From positions 124,001 through 188,000 of the forward strand of contig JAGTJL010000033.1 in the NCBI GenBank assembly GCA_020746875.1: DNA of 64,000 bases, written 5' to 3'. The position numbers and the translations under genes were made by a program. The first letter of the stretch is position 1; each line of letters starts with the position of its first letter. A model generated the notes under the pieces. It was not told the origin of the DNA and did not search any database. It saw nothing but the letters and a program-made list of their open reading frames with translations. Positions 41,960 to 54,800 of this stretch are shown here, piece after piece. This DNA is from Rhexocercosporidium sp. MPI-PUGE-AT-0058 (Eukaryota; Ascomycota; Leotiomycetes; Helotiales).

Positions 41960-43486
41960 TGAATTTAAACGTACAACTACCCAGCACTTCGCAATAATGC
42001 CCTGAGGGTACGTAAAATGACCTCTCCGTATTGCTAGCCCATCCTTCTTCGAGAATCGAGACCCAGTCCTGTTTACGAACTCGCACAAATCCATGTCTGA
42101 AGGTTATCCATTTTGCCGTCGCCTCACCCTCGTATAACCCATCAGCTCGTTTCCACACATCATAACCTGTCTGATTTTGCAATATAAGTTAGCAGTGAAA
42201 GATAAGTTTCAGGACTCAAGGCTCATCTGACTAGTGCTCCGGTGTCTTATTCCTTCGCTTGCCCCTCTCCTTGCCCCTCTGCTTTTGCTCCCTCCTGCTC
42301 CGTCATGGCCTGTGGCCTCGGGCCTCGTAATCACCCTGTTAAAGGTTGCGTGCGGGATAAGGCGTGCGGTCGACCAAAGTAATATCCCATCGATAGAACA
42401 CGCCGAGGAGATGGTGTATCGACGGGATGCAAGTCGAACCCCGTCTGGAGAGCGCAGTTGTCTATCGTTGCTCGTCGAAGTAAAGTAGAGGGTGCGACCG
42501 TGGATATATGCTGAGGCTCACGGCTGAGAGATGGTCGAAGATAATAATGCGTTGACTAGTAGCTAGTTATCAGTAGCTACCCGTGCAGCGGGTGAGAGGG
42601 CTCACTTGGTGTTCCGTCGGGAGATTGAAGAATGACGTTGCTGATGTGCGCGAAAGCCAAAGTAAAACGTGAAGGTGAAGTTGAGTCTTTAAAAGTCAGA
42701 TGCGCTCTCTGAGCCTTTGACGGATTATGTCAACTGCAATGTGTGGAATAGGGTCAAGGCGCACGGCGCAAAGAGAGAAGTATATCGCCAGGCGAAGTGT
42801 TGATAGAAGCCGGGAAATAGGGCGCAACGGCTGCCACTGAGTGCAGGGTGGGATGAAGTCTATTGGCGCAGCTGGGGGGAGCTGGTAGGGCAGAACAACT
42901 GAATCATCGTTGTCGAAAGAAACAACCTTGGCTGGTGTCTGATCTCTTGCTTGCAGTTCGAGAGGTTGAGGGAAGAAATTGTGGTTTGCGGGACTTTGCA
43001 AGTGGTGGGGTTCGATGCCATGTGATCCGATACTGACCGAAAACACCCCCGTGCACTTAGGCTCCAATGCCTTTCAGGCTGCAATGTGCCAAGCTTCCGA
43101 CTCAAGGTTGGGATTCTTAAATCCAACAACCGCCTAAGCAGATATACGTTGTTTGGATTACGGCGAAACAGGGTCATGAATCTCGAATCGAAACAAACGA
43201 AGGAACATTAAAGATGTTACGTGGCCAAATTGAGAGAATGGGTTCACCCCACACCCGATTGTACCCGTCAACGATCACCCACAATACCCAGGGGAGAGGG
43301 ATCAAGACCAAAATCGGCCACTCAAATCGATGACGTGCCTTACAGATCAGGCCGTAAAGTAGGCTGCTGAAGGAGCGATATCAGCTGACATATAAACCAG
43401 TTTCGGATGACATCCGAAAGCCGCACGATTTCCTGCAATCCAGCTTCTCATAAATTCATCTCCTACCCCTCCTCTTTCCAGTCGAT
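41960..43486. other. No confident gene; short minus-strand frames
   Basis: Minus frames at 43177-42860 (true ATG, MTLFRRNPNNVYLLRRLLDL) and 43067-42696 (no ATG) overlap. Neither has a recognisable domain. A CT-rich tract lies at 42245-42305. This stretch would contain the promoter of the DUF7924 gene that starts at 43487. Confidence 0.3.
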
Positions 43487-45249
43487 ATGGCCCCTTGTCA
43501 CGCAAAGCCAAACACCCGAAATGCTGGGCGGCAACCCTCACTGCAAAGAGGTAAGTCAATCCATCCCGTTTCTGCGGACTTGGACCGATCATTAATAGGG
43601 AAGCGGCCTCAAGGTATCAAGAAGGAACAATCACAGCTATCTTCTCGGAAGAGCGCACGCCTAGAACGAACTGTATCCAAAGATTGGAATACCAAACCAA
43701 AGCACCCGCTTCCCTCTCCAAGCAGCAACAGTCCCATCAAAGAGGCATGTCACTCTGCTCCTGCTATGCTATAAAGCTAACTCAGGACAAGTTTCTACAA
43801 GTTGAGGATCGAAAACGAAAACGAAAACAGGACGTAACCGCCCTCTCTCTTGCCACTCCCTCTCAGAAGCGGCCGCGAGTGTCCCCTCCACGATCTCCTA
43901 TCGAGCACACAATCGGTGAGACGACAGCGGTAGGTCTCAGCGAGGTCAACCCACTTGAATACTGGAGGAAGGAACTTCGTTGGCCTAAGGAATACTTTGA
44001 TCCGGAGAACAACATGAATTCCCTGCTTGCGAGGAAGAAATCTTCTTCATCTTTTCGTGGCAGGTTTTCGGAAGCTGGCTCTGCCGCGCCGAGCTCTACC
44101 ACACCCAGCGATCAAAAGCCGAGAGAAGCCAAAAGTGCTCCGTATCAAAGCCCGTAATACACAATCCTGCTCGAGGCCAAGGGTAGCTTTATGCGCAAAT
44201 GGGAGTTGGGTATCGCGGACGCAAGCAAGACCATTTGCCGGACCCTCCTTGATGCTGAGCAGATGGTTCCAGAGGATTCATTGTTTGAAGATGATATCTT
44301 CGACGAGACGTGCGAAATGATACAAGACCGAAACGAGGCCAAGGTTATTCAAGATATCGCTCGACTGATCGTTCCGTCCGCTCAGTCACTAGCTATACGT
44401 GGCGCCAGCCGTCTAAAAACCTTGATCGAAAGTGTCAACGAGGGCTGGGACAAATCCATCGCTCTAACCAAACCTCGCCCGCAACCTGACTACGCTGTTG
44501 GATTCAAGCGAACCGCCTTCACCGAAGATCAGCTTAAAAAAATCCTGCCGTTTGTTGGTGGCTTCTCGGAATTGTCTCTCTTTATAGGTACATACTATAT
44601 GTACTTCCCGTTTCTAACGTGCGAGGTCAAGTGCGGCGCCGCAGCACTTGATGTTGCGGACCGACAGAATGCTCACAGCATGACCCTGGCGGTGAGGGGT
44701 ATTGTCGAACTCTTCAGGCTGGTAAAGCGCGAAAAGGAGCTCCATCGGCAAATCCTTGCCTTCTCAATCTCGCACGATCACCGGACGGTGAGAATTTACG
44801 GTCATTATCCTGTGGTCGACGGAAAAAATACTACCTTCTACCGCCATTCGATCCGTGAGTTCAGCTTCACAGAACTAGACGGCAAAGAAAGATGGACGGC
44901 GTACAAATTCACTAAAAATGTTTACGACATATGGGTGCCGACTCACTTGAAAAGAATCTGTTCAGTCATCGAAGAGTTACCGCCTGATCTGGATTTTGAG
45001 GTCTCACAGCAATCCGAGCCAGAGGGATTCGGCCTCTCACAGGGATTAGAAAGCCACCATCTCTCCGACCAGTCAAGTCATGATGCTACATCTATGCTAG
45101 AGGAAGCTGACAGTCAATCAAGCCGTGTTGGTTCGCGAGACGTTACCCCTGATACTTCACTGTCTAAGAGGATCGGCGAGAATGCATTCAAGAAGCCAAA
45201 GAAAAGGGCTCGACCCGTAGAACTACACCAGTCTCTTACCCCTAGTTGA
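43487..45249 (+). pseudogene. DUF7924-family protein, one premature stop
   Basis: Three exons keep frame: 43487-43550, 43599-43744, 43786-45249, 557 codons. The start is MAPCHAKPNTRNAG; the low-complexity N-terminus has a basic stretch RKRKRKQDV and KRPRV that look like nuclear signals. VNPLEYWRKELRWPKEYFD is a family block. A TAA at 44155-44157 interrupts just before YTILLEAKGSFMRKWELGI. After it come DIFDETCEMIQDRNEAKVIQ, RPQPDYAVGFKRTAFTEDQL, CEVKCGAAALDVADRQNAHS and FTKNVYDIWVPTHLKRI, the conserved core of this abundant, uncharacterised fungal family. The second intron starts with GC (GCATGT). If the stop is real, only a 351-residue product from the internal Met at 44191 could be made. 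Confidence 0.82.
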
Positions 45250-46124
45250 AGACGGGAACGCTCTGAAGGCGATGGGCTGTTTGAAAACGAGGAAGATCCA
45301 TAGGCCAGGCGAGCACTAAGAGCATTTTGCCATAGAGTTTAATTACTGATATGAATATTTGACCCCGCAGTCGTTTTCGACCAAAGAAGTTGCTGGGCCT
45401 AGCTCCGCGGTGTTCACCTCGGATTCTACTTTTTGCCGATTCCGGTGTCTCGGGGAAGTGATACAGCGCCGGGGCGTGTATATAACACGCAGGTGAACGA
45501 CTGAGCGGGTGGAGGGATATTAGTGACGATTGGTACGCCGTCAGTCGAGGGGACGGACAAGTCTGCCCCTGGTTTGTCGCTTAACTTGTGCATATTTTGA
45601 CATATGCTTGTTTTAGCGGCCACTTTACAGGGGAGTCTCATGCATCCCCGTTGGAAATCACAATTTGCAATATAACCCTCTCTTCACTTTGTTTACGTAT
45701 CTTCCTCTCGAAACTCACTTCATGTGGCGGCATAGTCTCTCGCCCTGCGTTATTGAGATCCTCGAGTCTCCTGCACAAGCCTCAAGATCTCCGATCGCTC
45801 AAAATTCACCAGCTCGTTCGGTGGCCGTACGGAAGAGGGTTGACAGTGGGTCTCACCCCCCTTGTAAGGCAGTACGGCTATTCTTCTAATTAACAATCTA
45901 GAATTCCAGATTTTTCTCCATGAATTTCCTTAAATGTTAAAGCACAATACATAGGTCTCGTCCACCGTTATACGGCGGCAAGGTTATTCTTCCAATCAGC
46001 AGTCTAAAATTCTAGAATTTTCTCCATAGATTTCCTTAAATGTTAAGGCAGAAGACATGGCTGGACTAGACCGACCCACTGTCTACCCCCTTACGTACTT
46101 CACGATGCTCCACTCCGCAACTTA
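45250..46124. other. Gene-free stretch with a short direct duplication
   Basis: No gene is visible. It contains the 66-bp direct repeat described separately and leads into the MITE at 46125. Confidence 0.35.
45877..46047 (+). repeat. Direct repeat, two copies about 104 bp apart
   Basis: 45877-45942 and 45981-46047 share TATTCTTC, AATTTTCTCCAT, TTTCCTTAAATGTTAA in order, about 80% alike. Differences are mainly transitions. Confidence 0.6.
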
Positions 46125-46301
46125 CTTCGTACAGGCCCAAACTAGTCCGGATTTCACTTCTGCGCTTCTACGCTGACTTAAACCCAGAAAGGTATAAAAA
46201 TTGTGAAATCCAGATTTCATTCGTCAGAAACCCTTGTTCTTGGTAGAACATTCGACAGGTGCACGGACGAGAAACCCGGATTAGTTTGGGCCTGTACGAA
46301 G
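46125..46301. mobile_element. 177-bp MITE-like inverted-repeat element with TA flanks
   Basis: 46125-46150 begins CTTCGTACAGGCCCAAACTA, and 46276-46301 is its reverse complement with one or two mismatches. TA flanks both ends (46123-46124, 46302-46303). A weaker inner inverted pair (GGATTTCAC / GTGAAATCC) extends the fold. It is too short to code, and differs in sequence from the 247-bp MITE at 534-780, so it is a separate family of the same superfamily type. Confidence 0.75.
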
Positions 46302-46304
46302 TAA

Positions 46305-47575
46305 CAGCTTTGTGACTGCCCCGGCTCGTTTCCGCAGCCAAATTCCGTCCCATACCCATTGGTGGGGACTGAGCAAAGTTGCCAAGGCTTCTCGGCCCGC
46401 TCCAAGGGCTCCGTGATGGGGTGGAGCAGCTCGACGAGAAGCAGGTGTTAGTTCTTCAGGTTCGCCAAACCAAAAGCGGAAGAACTTCCACTTTGGCCCC
46501 GAGGCGTCTTTTCAACCCTTTTTATATCTGTAAGTAGTCTACACTACCGCAATTCAGCTCCGGAAATGTCTCCAAAAGTGATGATCACTTTTCTCCGGCC
46601 ATATGGCCATGTCTTCTCACTTGGAAATGTGATGTAACCCATTTCATTACATCGCTCTCTTTGCGCGCAACCATGACCCACCTTTGGCACTTGCATGCTC
46701 TCTGGGAGGGCCTGAAGAGCAGGTCCAATCGTTTCCTTTTCAAGCCATCAAAACCTTGTCCTGCCACGATCAGATGTGGTGAAATGTACTGTGAGTCATC
46801 GATGCTGCCTCCTGGTGCAAAAGGGCCAAACCGAGGACTCATGATTGAAACGATAGGGCTGCACTCGAACCTCAGATATACGCCACGTGAAGTGAAGTGC
46901 AGTGAAGTGAAATGAAGTGAAATGGAATGAAGTGAAGTGGAATGAAGTGGTGTGAAATGAGATGAAATGAAGTGAGGTGAAGTGAAGGCTAGTAGATCTC
47001 ATTCGTGGAACAGCGTGGCCCAGTGGGTCTCATCGAGATCCTCGTGAAGCGGGCCGATAAGGCATGAGCAACGAAGATATCATCCGCAGCTCCCGTGACT
47101 GGCGTGGATATGTGTATATTAGCCCGCATTTAGAGGCATATTTTGGTCTTCCCTTAGATAGAAAAAGAGATATTCCTGAATATCTACCAAATTTCAAGAC
47201 CGCTTACTCCACGTATTCCTAATTCATCTAGTCATAACAACAACTATCGACAAACTCCTCAACGATAGGCGTGTTATGACTCAGGCCCGAGTAGTCGTTC
47301 ACACTACAGGTCCACTTGGTCCAAACACCCCAATAAGCGACAATCACTGGTCTATTTACTTGCTTCTAGCAGCTGGTAGTTCTCTCCGCTTGAACATAAG
47401 GGCAGATTAGGACAAAGCCGCCGGAGCATGGGACACAACAGGAATACTCGATTGCTCAACATATATATACATCCAGACAAATTCTTGTATCGAGTACTAG
47501 GACTACTCGGTTCCAGATATTTCTATTGGACAGATTTGTACTCTTCTTTGGAACAAAGAACGCGATGCGTATAAG
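46305..47575. other. Gene-free stretch with a pentamer tract
   Basis: No confident gene. A minus frame with a true ATG at 46842 (MSPRFGPFAPGGSIDDSQ, 85 codons) has no recognisable domain. The GTGAA-type tract at 46888-46986 lies inside. Confidence 0.3.
46888..46986 (+). repeat. GTGAA-type pentamer low-complexity tract
   Basis: About 100 bp made of GAAGTGAAGTG, GAAATGAAGTG and related 5-mers, purine-rich on the plus strand. It is the complement of the TTCAC tract at 40988-41060. Confidence 0.85.
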
Positions 47576-48126
47576 ATGTCAGGAGGGGGATCAGGCTGCC
47601 GCTACTGGGTGTAAGTATCTCTATGCTCAAAGTAACAGCTGCTAAATTTACTTAAAGTTATTCTATTATCTGGCTTCTTGAGGATAATCAATATGCTTCA
47701 GTTAGTTCCGCTAACAATTTGTGGCCCAATTTGCTCTTCAGGTACTCTAAATCTGGGGAAAAAAGAATCTTACTAATGGTCGAGGGAAACTTCTATAAGA
47801 CTGGTCGATTTGCAGAATCAAGCACCCAAAACACTACGACGGCCACACCACCTGCCATTGCATCGCCTTTAGCTACTAGCTCATCGCCTGCAGCTTACAA
47901 ATATTCACTTCCTACTACCTCAGCGACAGTACCGTCTGGATCGTCTGAGGCCGCGCAGCCATACTATTTTATTGAAAACAGAACGTATTACTACTGGGAT
48001 ACTCAAAATACTATCCAAGTAGATCGTCTAAAAGATATATAGGTCCAAAATGAGAAGGGGTAGTCGGAAACCAACAGGACGCAATTCTGGCGATACTAGG
48101 ATAGAAAGAATACTTTTTATAAATGA
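47576..48126 (+). pseudogene. Hypothetical Tyr-rich protein with Gln-to-stop changes
   Basis: ATG at 47576 (MSGGGSGCRYW) ends at a donor near 47611 (GTAAGT). A possible middle exon near 47655-47698 (YSIIWLLEDNQYAS) and a main exon from 47742 follow: YSKSGEKRILLMVEGNFYKT, a Thr/Ser/Pro-rich linker, then PYYFIENRTYYYWDTQNTIQ. TAG stops at 48040, 48061 and 48097 are followed by open sequence in frame (VQNEKG, SETNRTQFWRY, DRKNTFYK) ending at 48126. All three stand where Gln would fit. The two Tyr-rich segments resemble each other (YYFIENRTYYYW / FWRYxDRKNTFYK). The family is not recognised. Confidence 0.45.
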
Positions 48127-48372
48127 ATACAGGGAGTTCGTTTGAGTATTCTTTAAGGTTCTACTAATTAAACTCGATGAAGTCTTTACATCTGTTTGAC
48201 CGGCGCTATAGGATGGACAGAGAGGCAGTATCTATGATCTTCTACACGCACAGTTTGCTCGTCTCATTATGCCTTATCCTCTAATCGGGCTTTGTGCACG
48301 TATGCGGCCGCTAGCATAAAGACTAGAGTCTTGGCACTCACCTCACTCATTATCCCTTATAATCTTCCACCT

Positions 48373-48480
48373 TCTCCCACCACCTCCTATCTCCCACCAT
48401 CTCCCACCATCTCCCGCCATCTGTCACCATCTATCATCGTTCCTCCTCTCCTCAGCTCCTCAGCTCCTCTGCTCCTCGGC
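48373..48480 (+). repeat. CTCCCACCAT / CTCCTCAG low-complexity tract
   Basis: Imperfect decamers CTCCCACCAT (about 48373-48435) followed by CTCCTCAGCTCCTC units (about 48440-48478). They lie directly upstream of the kinase-like pseudogene. Confidence 0.6.
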
Positions 48481-48504
48481 CCTTCACTACCTCACCCTAT
48501 TATA

Positions 48505-49281
48505 GCTTCTTTTGACCTTGATCACAAAACCGCAAGTAATGATGAAATAGCTGCCTACTATTCAAATCCGAACAATATATCTCTTAGCGAAGCCTGTTAT
48601 AATAACCATATTGTCAAGTTATCTGAAGGAGCAGTAGTAAAGTTTAGTATAAGCGTCAAGGAAGAGGAGGCAAAAAGTCTTAAGCGAGCCTACGAACTAG
48701 TTGATCATGATATCGTTCGTATTCCATTTGTTTATCGTTTTTTCATCAAAGCATAATAAGGTTATATTATTATAGAGTACATGCAAGGAAAAGTCATCAA
48801 GTCTATTGAAGACCATGTTCTGATAGACAGAATCGCCGATATTATTGCCTATCTTACGACTATACGCGGTTCTATACCTGGTCCACTTAGTAGTAGAGTA
48901 TCAAGTGGTATCCTTTAGTCTGAACACAATAAAGAACCCCTCCTTCATACTGTTGAGGAGATGGAAAGTTGGTTCAATAGGAGATTACGGAAACAGGATC
49001 CTAAACTAAGATTTAATGAATCTGTGTTGATTTTGTATCATCTTGATATAGCTCCTCGAAACTTCCTTTTACTCGAGGATGATTCTATCTGTCTTCTTGA
49101 TTGGGCCTCTGCTGGGTTTTATCCAAGAGTTTTCGAAGAATATGTAATAAGAATTACACGTAGGTTAAGGGATTCTTTCAATGAAGATGCCTTAAAGCTA
49201 AGGGATTTGACGGAAAAGGAGGAAGTTCAGATAAATTCAATGATGCAAGCTTACTACAACAGTATGCGATTTTACTTGTAA
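48505..49281 (+). pseudogene. Aminoglycoside-phosphotransferase (APH)-like kinase, broken by stops
   Basis: Continuous frame: DLDHKTASNDEIAAYYSNPN, HIVKLSEGAVVKFSISVKEE (the nucleotide-binding beta strands with Lys), EEAKSLKRAYELV, IPFVYRFF, two consecutive stops (48754-48759), GYIIIEYMQGKVI (hinge), IADIIAYLTTIRG, a stop near 48916, LYHLDIAPRNFLLLEDDS (catalytic HxDxxxxN loop) and ICLLDWASAGFYP (metal-binding Asp), ending at 49281. Fungi carry many such small-molecule kinase paralogues of unknown substrate. The N-terminal boundary is uncertain because a low-complexity tract precedes it. Confidence 0.75.
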
Positions 49282-50289
49282 GCACGAATCCTTCTACTCG
49301 AAAAAAAATTCCTCACCATATCTATAGCAAACCTAAACAGACATCACACGCCGCCTTAGACCTGGGGCACAACGACGACAATCCTGTCGATGATTGAAGA
49401 AAACCACTTATTACGAATCACCGAGTTGGCAGAAAGCATCGATCAACTTTATCATACGACTCGCCAAAGTTGGAGCGTCAGGATCCAGATGAGGCAGAGG
49501 TTCTTACTACGTTGGAATTTGGTTAGGGGTTTTTGAAGCAATGTCTTCGTTGGGCCCGAAGTAATTGGCGAAAAATCTTCGGGTAGCGTGTACGGCTTCG
49601 CGTTCCACCGGACAACTCCTCCCATCCAGTCACACCTTGGTTGTTTCCCTACTATGGCTTCTTCACAACATTCACAGCCACGGCTTCGAGACTCTAGATG
49701 ACGACGACAACATACTCAAATCGAATACCCTCGTATCCATGGTTCACAAGAGAGGTATCGAAATGCACGAGCGTACTTGTGCGTATCTGAGTTTATATAT
49801 CTGTACCCGGGAAGAGCGCATGCTCCGGCGTGTATTTCGAGCAGAATCATAGCTGGAGAAGGATATGAACATAACGGCATTAGCCTTTAAGGACAAGAAC
49901 TTCATAGATTTCAAGAAGAGGTTCCTAGGACGGGATGGCTAATGCTCGTATCTACCTATATTAGCGTTGCTATTATTGGAGGACCAAATGATGAATTCGC
50001 CACACTCGATTTGACTGCTTTCTTCGCGGAGTGATGTTTAACAAGTGAGGCGGGATCGATGGACAAGACGACGAGGGAAAGATTTGTGGCAGACTGTGCA
50101 AAGTTTTGAGCATGTATTTACGTGAATGGACCGGGGGAAAACTGAATAACTGAACTAAATGGCCGACACGAGAAAGTTTACAAAATCTCGTTTCACTATC
50201 CTACCACCACCTCCACATTTGACCATCAACGCAACGTCGTCCTTTTTCTCTTGGGCTCAAGAGCGAGTAAAAGGAACTGCTGCGCACTA
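49282..50289. other. Mostly empty; one coding-like scrap at 49690-49941
   Basis: Within it, 49690-49941 plus reads DDDDNILKSNTLVSMVHKRG, IEMHERTCAYLSLYICTRE, a TAG, then LEKDMNITALAFKDKNFIDF. It looks like protein with one Gln-to-stop change, but I cannot assign it. Confidence 0.3.
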
Positions 50290-50840
50290 GTACATTTCTG
50301 AGGCAGGTTTCTGTGATCAGGGCAAAGGAGCGATACTTCCCCTCCAGAAGCGGTACGGGCGTATCGAATTGGGCAAAACATCCAGATACTTGTCGAAGCT
50401 ACACGACAGCTCAAGAAGATGCTATCCAGGATAGAGTACTGTAATTTCGCTGCACCAGAAATTCTGGCGCAACTGAATCGTAAAGACAAAGTTCTGCTGT
50501 CTTACACAGCCGTAGTCGTTAGGCAAGACTTCGCTACTCTGGCCGACTTCCAGAACCCTGGCGACTGGGCGAAAGAAGAGAGGGACTATTTCTGTCTCAA
50601 ATTCTCTGGTTTCGTTCGTAGATCCTGGACTATAAGGGACATTCTCGGTAGATAGGAGGAATTCTTCAAGGTTAGTCAATAGAATGCACAAACTGCCGTG
50701 TAGAGCTAATGTGGACTGATCTCAGGACCTTACTGACAAGATCGAGGTATGGCAACAGCCTAAGGCCTGCTGTACGAAGGTGTGGAAGGCGGGCTGTGAC
50801 TTCTGCGATTATTCGGCTGCCACGACTTCATGATATGTAG
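50290..50840 (+). pseudogene. Unidentified helical protein gene, decayed
   Basis: Plus frame RAYRIGQNIQILVEATRQLK, MLSRIEYCNFAAPEILAQLN, RKDKVLLSYTAVVVRQDFAT, DWAKEERDYFCLKFSGFVRR to a TAG at 50653; the frame continues EEFFK to a GTTAGT donor at about 50670. After CTCAG (about 50726) comes DLTDKIEVWQQPKACCTKVW, AGCDFCDYSAATTS and a stop. Codon use and an amphipathic helical pattern suggest a real former gene; the family is unknown. Confidence 0.4.
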
Positions 50841-51897
50841 CAGGGTGGCTTTCAATATAGCGGACCAGATAATGCACTACCTATGAGACAGTAGAAGATC
50901 CACCCAGGAGGATAGATCAGCGAATGGAACGATTCTCAACCTGGTTCACGTCTGAGTTCAAGTCTAATTCGAGCTCTGAAGTGAAAGGCAGCATCTCTCA
51001 GCCTAGTCTTTGGGGTTGTCGTCGTTATCGTCGTCCAAGTTGGTGCGGCAGATGACTGGCAGTCAATGCCATAGATGTGAAGTTAATGAAGTGGGTGAAA
51101 TGGTCATTCAGCAACTCCGATCAGTGACGAGCACCACGTCACAGCCAGCAGCAGTAGTGGTAGCAGCTGCCGATAATAGAGGCGACAGGCCTGGGATTCA
51201 AGGTATGCTCTGAGATCGAGGTGAATTCTCTGTACCTTCGGATATATGTTGATCATAAAGTACGTTATAACAGCTTGACAAGATGCTGTCACTTCCAAGG
51301 CAAGATGCTCCCAGTCCGAACCTTGAAGTTGGATTAGCCCTAAATCACGCTGACAGGTATGATGAGATGTGTTCAGACCTTTGGTAATCTGAGTCTCCGC
51401 CTGTTGTGCTGGGGTCGCAGGACGACTGACCTATCCGGAGGGCTTTGCATCCTGAAACAGTCTGCTCTCAGTTTTGTAGTCTCTCAAGTGCAAAGAAAAG
51501 AGAAGGAAAGGTTCGTGAAAGGTTCTTGTCTGCTGGTCTAATCTACCTCAGCCCTTGCTAGTGCTGACGTACGTGCCTTTGACAGGGCAGGGGCTTGGAC
51601 GATAGCCAGCAATCCAATGGTGGGATTGAGAGTTGAAACCTTGTCACAGGAACCAAAATCATTTGAATCCTCGTCCAAATTCCCAATCTTGATGTTTGGA
51701 GAGACATCGTGGCCTAAGCGAGATTCCTAATTCATCGATGCAGGGAGGGGCGACGATCCATTTGTCATCGCAACTTCCCAGAATTTATTGTCCTTGGACC
51801 GTAGAATTATGCGTACTATTAACTAAAGTGAAAAAATCATCTCCTATTCTCGTCGATTGCGGCTGCAAGGGTCGGAGATATCGGGGAATATAACTAC
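50841..51897. other. No gene identified
   Basis: About 1 kb downstream of the NACHT-ankyrin pseudogene's end. Only short frames, with no repeats or motifs of note. Confidence 0.35.
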
Positions 51898-54800
51898 TTA
51901 CATACTACCTTCCTCCTCCTCTCCATCACTCTCCCCGCTGTCTTCATCCCCAGTGTCATCAACAACCTTCTGCATACCCTTCTCTTTTGGCCCAAACAAT
52001 TCGACCAGGAACGACTTCCCGCAAGTCACAGCAACATCAATAGCAGTCCTGCACTGCTCGTCCTCAGCCCTTGGATCAACACCCCTATCCATCAACTCCT
52101 TGAAGATCTCTAGCATGTCCTCGCGTTGCTCTCTCTCTACACCCCATGCTTCCTTCTTTCGCCACCGTTCTGCTGTGACATGCAACAAGTTTCTGCCTTA
52201 GCTATTGCACACCTACAGATCTGCCCCAGCATCTACGAAAATAAGCAATGCTTTAAGATAGGAAATGTCGTTATCGAAAGCGTAATTAAGAATGCTGCAA
52301 TTATCGGACCAACCGACCGTAGCCTTCCAGGATTTTGCTATGAAGTGAAATAAAGCTATTTCGCCCAGCTTATTTTAGTAGTTAATATGAGCACCCCGAG
52401 ATAGAAAATCCCGGAATCGTTAAGCTACTGCTAAAGCTTTCTCCTTCTCCCCCAGGAGCTAGGGTGCGAGATAATGAAGAACGGTATTGCCTCTCGGGTC
52501 GGCTGTCGTAGGGTCACATCCATAGGAGATCAAGACGTCGGTGATCCATTTATACGTGTGACCATTTGCAAAGGCGATTTGCAGGAGCGTGAACCCTTCT
52601 TTATCATATCGATAAATAATTTCAAGTGACCGGCTAATCAGATCCGTAAACAAGGCTTAATTGACTTCGTCTAGCTCCTCTGGCAAAGTACACATCCAAT
52701 GCAAAGCAGTTCTCCCTGACTCGTCCGCCGCTCCCACGATTGCCCCCATCGCCAGAAGCTTTAATGCTGCTGCTGGATAGCACACCCGTTTCGGTTTTAG
52801 TAGCTCGGCACTCCAGTCTTTTAGTGGTGGGGTAAATAAAGGAAAACAAGCTGAGATAAAGGGAGTTCGTCCACCTGATCCTCGTAGCTCGACAGGGAAA
52901 TCTGGTATATCCCAGAAAAGATCTAATATACCATGTTCTTCGATGACGATTTAAAGAACAGACGAGCCGTCTCTCAAAATGGCAACAGGGCTGCCCTCGT
53001 ACTCGAGGAGAAGCGATATCATGGCCATTTGCTTTTAAATCATAAGGATATCTAGAAATTCATCTGTGTACCTGTTAGAGGGGCTTGCTGCCCTATGAAG
53101 TGCAGATCCATCTTTCGGGTCCGCTCCTGCTTTGAGAAGCAACTCAGCTGCGTCGACGTCCAGATTCGCAACAGTTAAGGCAAGTGGAAAAGGAGTGCCG
53201 AGCTTAATATCAGCACCATAATCCAAGAGCATGCGGGTGACGTTTGCATGACCCGCCATATTCAAGCACGACCTGCCCTCGCTATCGAGCACGTTAGGAT
53301 TTGCCCCACGCTCGAGCAAGATGCGCACAGTCTCTTCTTTCCAAAATCCATTGGACGGATTGCATTCGTCTGAACACACTGCTATCATCAGCGGTGTTTT
53401 ACCGTACGAATCTCTAGCTTCGATGTCCACTCCGTGACCCAGGAGATACTCGATGGCTTTTATATTCCAGAAATAGGTTCCGGCAGACAGTAAATGCAGG
53501 GCTATAGCCTGTGAACCTTTATATATAGAATCATACAAATTCGGAATGAAATTCACATCAACCTTAATCTTTTCAACAAGCACCTTAATAATTTCCAGTC
53601 GAGGTAGTTGTTATTGACAAGCATGGCAAAGAAGCGAGCCTGGGTTTCCTTGTGCATTCATCCACTCCTCTTCGTCAAGACCGATGGCTTGAACGGAATA
53701 CTTCTCTAGGAGGCTTACATGCCCCTACTCAACGAGTTGGTGGAGCCCTGTCTGTCCCCCTTTTCCAGGAGCTGTGAGATCGCCTCCGATCTTCACAAAC
53801 TCTTCGAAAAGGTTGTAATCTTTCTTCCGCAAGATCTCCGCGAACTTTTGCGCGTGGCCATACTTCGTACTCTGGCCATCGTTCAGAAATTGCCTGCCTT
53901 CATATCTGGGAGGGTCAGCCTTTTCAAGTATTTCTTTTGCCTCGTCCGTGCAGCCGGGCGTTTATATCAACGCTTCTGCCTCTGGGTTTTTTGCAGAAAA
54001 TCCTCGATTCCGCAATTCGTTGACTAGCTCCACATAGTTGCCCGCGATAGCAAGATCCAAAAGTGTCAACTCTTCTCCACCGACTTCAAAGGTGGCTTTG
54101 AAATCTGCGCCGGCCGTTTCGAGAATTTCCACAATATCTTTCGACCGCCCCGTTTCTAAAGCCACTTCATCTCTATTTTGAGAGCCTGGTCTTGCTGTAT
54201 TTTCACGAGTCACACAAGCTCTAAGAACCTTTTTGGGCAAGTCTCCTAGGTATTTGGGAGTCCAAAGCAGATTCTCCTCCTCGAGCTCCGCGATTGCGTG
54301 CACAAGCGTCAGACCAAGTTTGTCCCTAATTGAAAATCTAGCGCCAGCAGCGATAAGTAATTAAGCACTTTCAGAACGGCCAGAGCGACAAGCGTAATAT
54401 AATACCGTTCGGCCGCTATCATCCTCTGCATCTAACATCACATCAAGTACACCACGCTTCCCGTACTCCCAAAGCAGTAAAGCTACCACATTGCTTTGCC
54501 GTGCCCGAGCTGCAACATATAGCGGCGCGATTCCTTCGTTAATCTTAAGTATTAGATCGGCACCAGCTTTAAATAACCATCCGACGTGAGTGTCGGAGAA
54601 GCTCGCAGCGTAATATATGGCACTTACACCAATGTTATCGAGTGAATCAATATCTAGTAGCGGGCAAAGTTTCCCATTCAGCAGCCAATCCACAAATCCT
54701 TCAAATCGCTGATATTGATTCACTTCCGAGTTTCCAGTTGCAAAAGCAATGTGAAGAGGTGTCTGGCCGGCTTTGTTTCGAGAATAAGTTTCAACTCCTA

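Noticed and set aside
41837..42182. Minus-strand hypothetical proteins (85 and 77 codons) overlapping each other
   Set aside because: The first overlaps the 3' end of the plus-strand fossil at 41142-41959, and the two occupy different frames without splice support.
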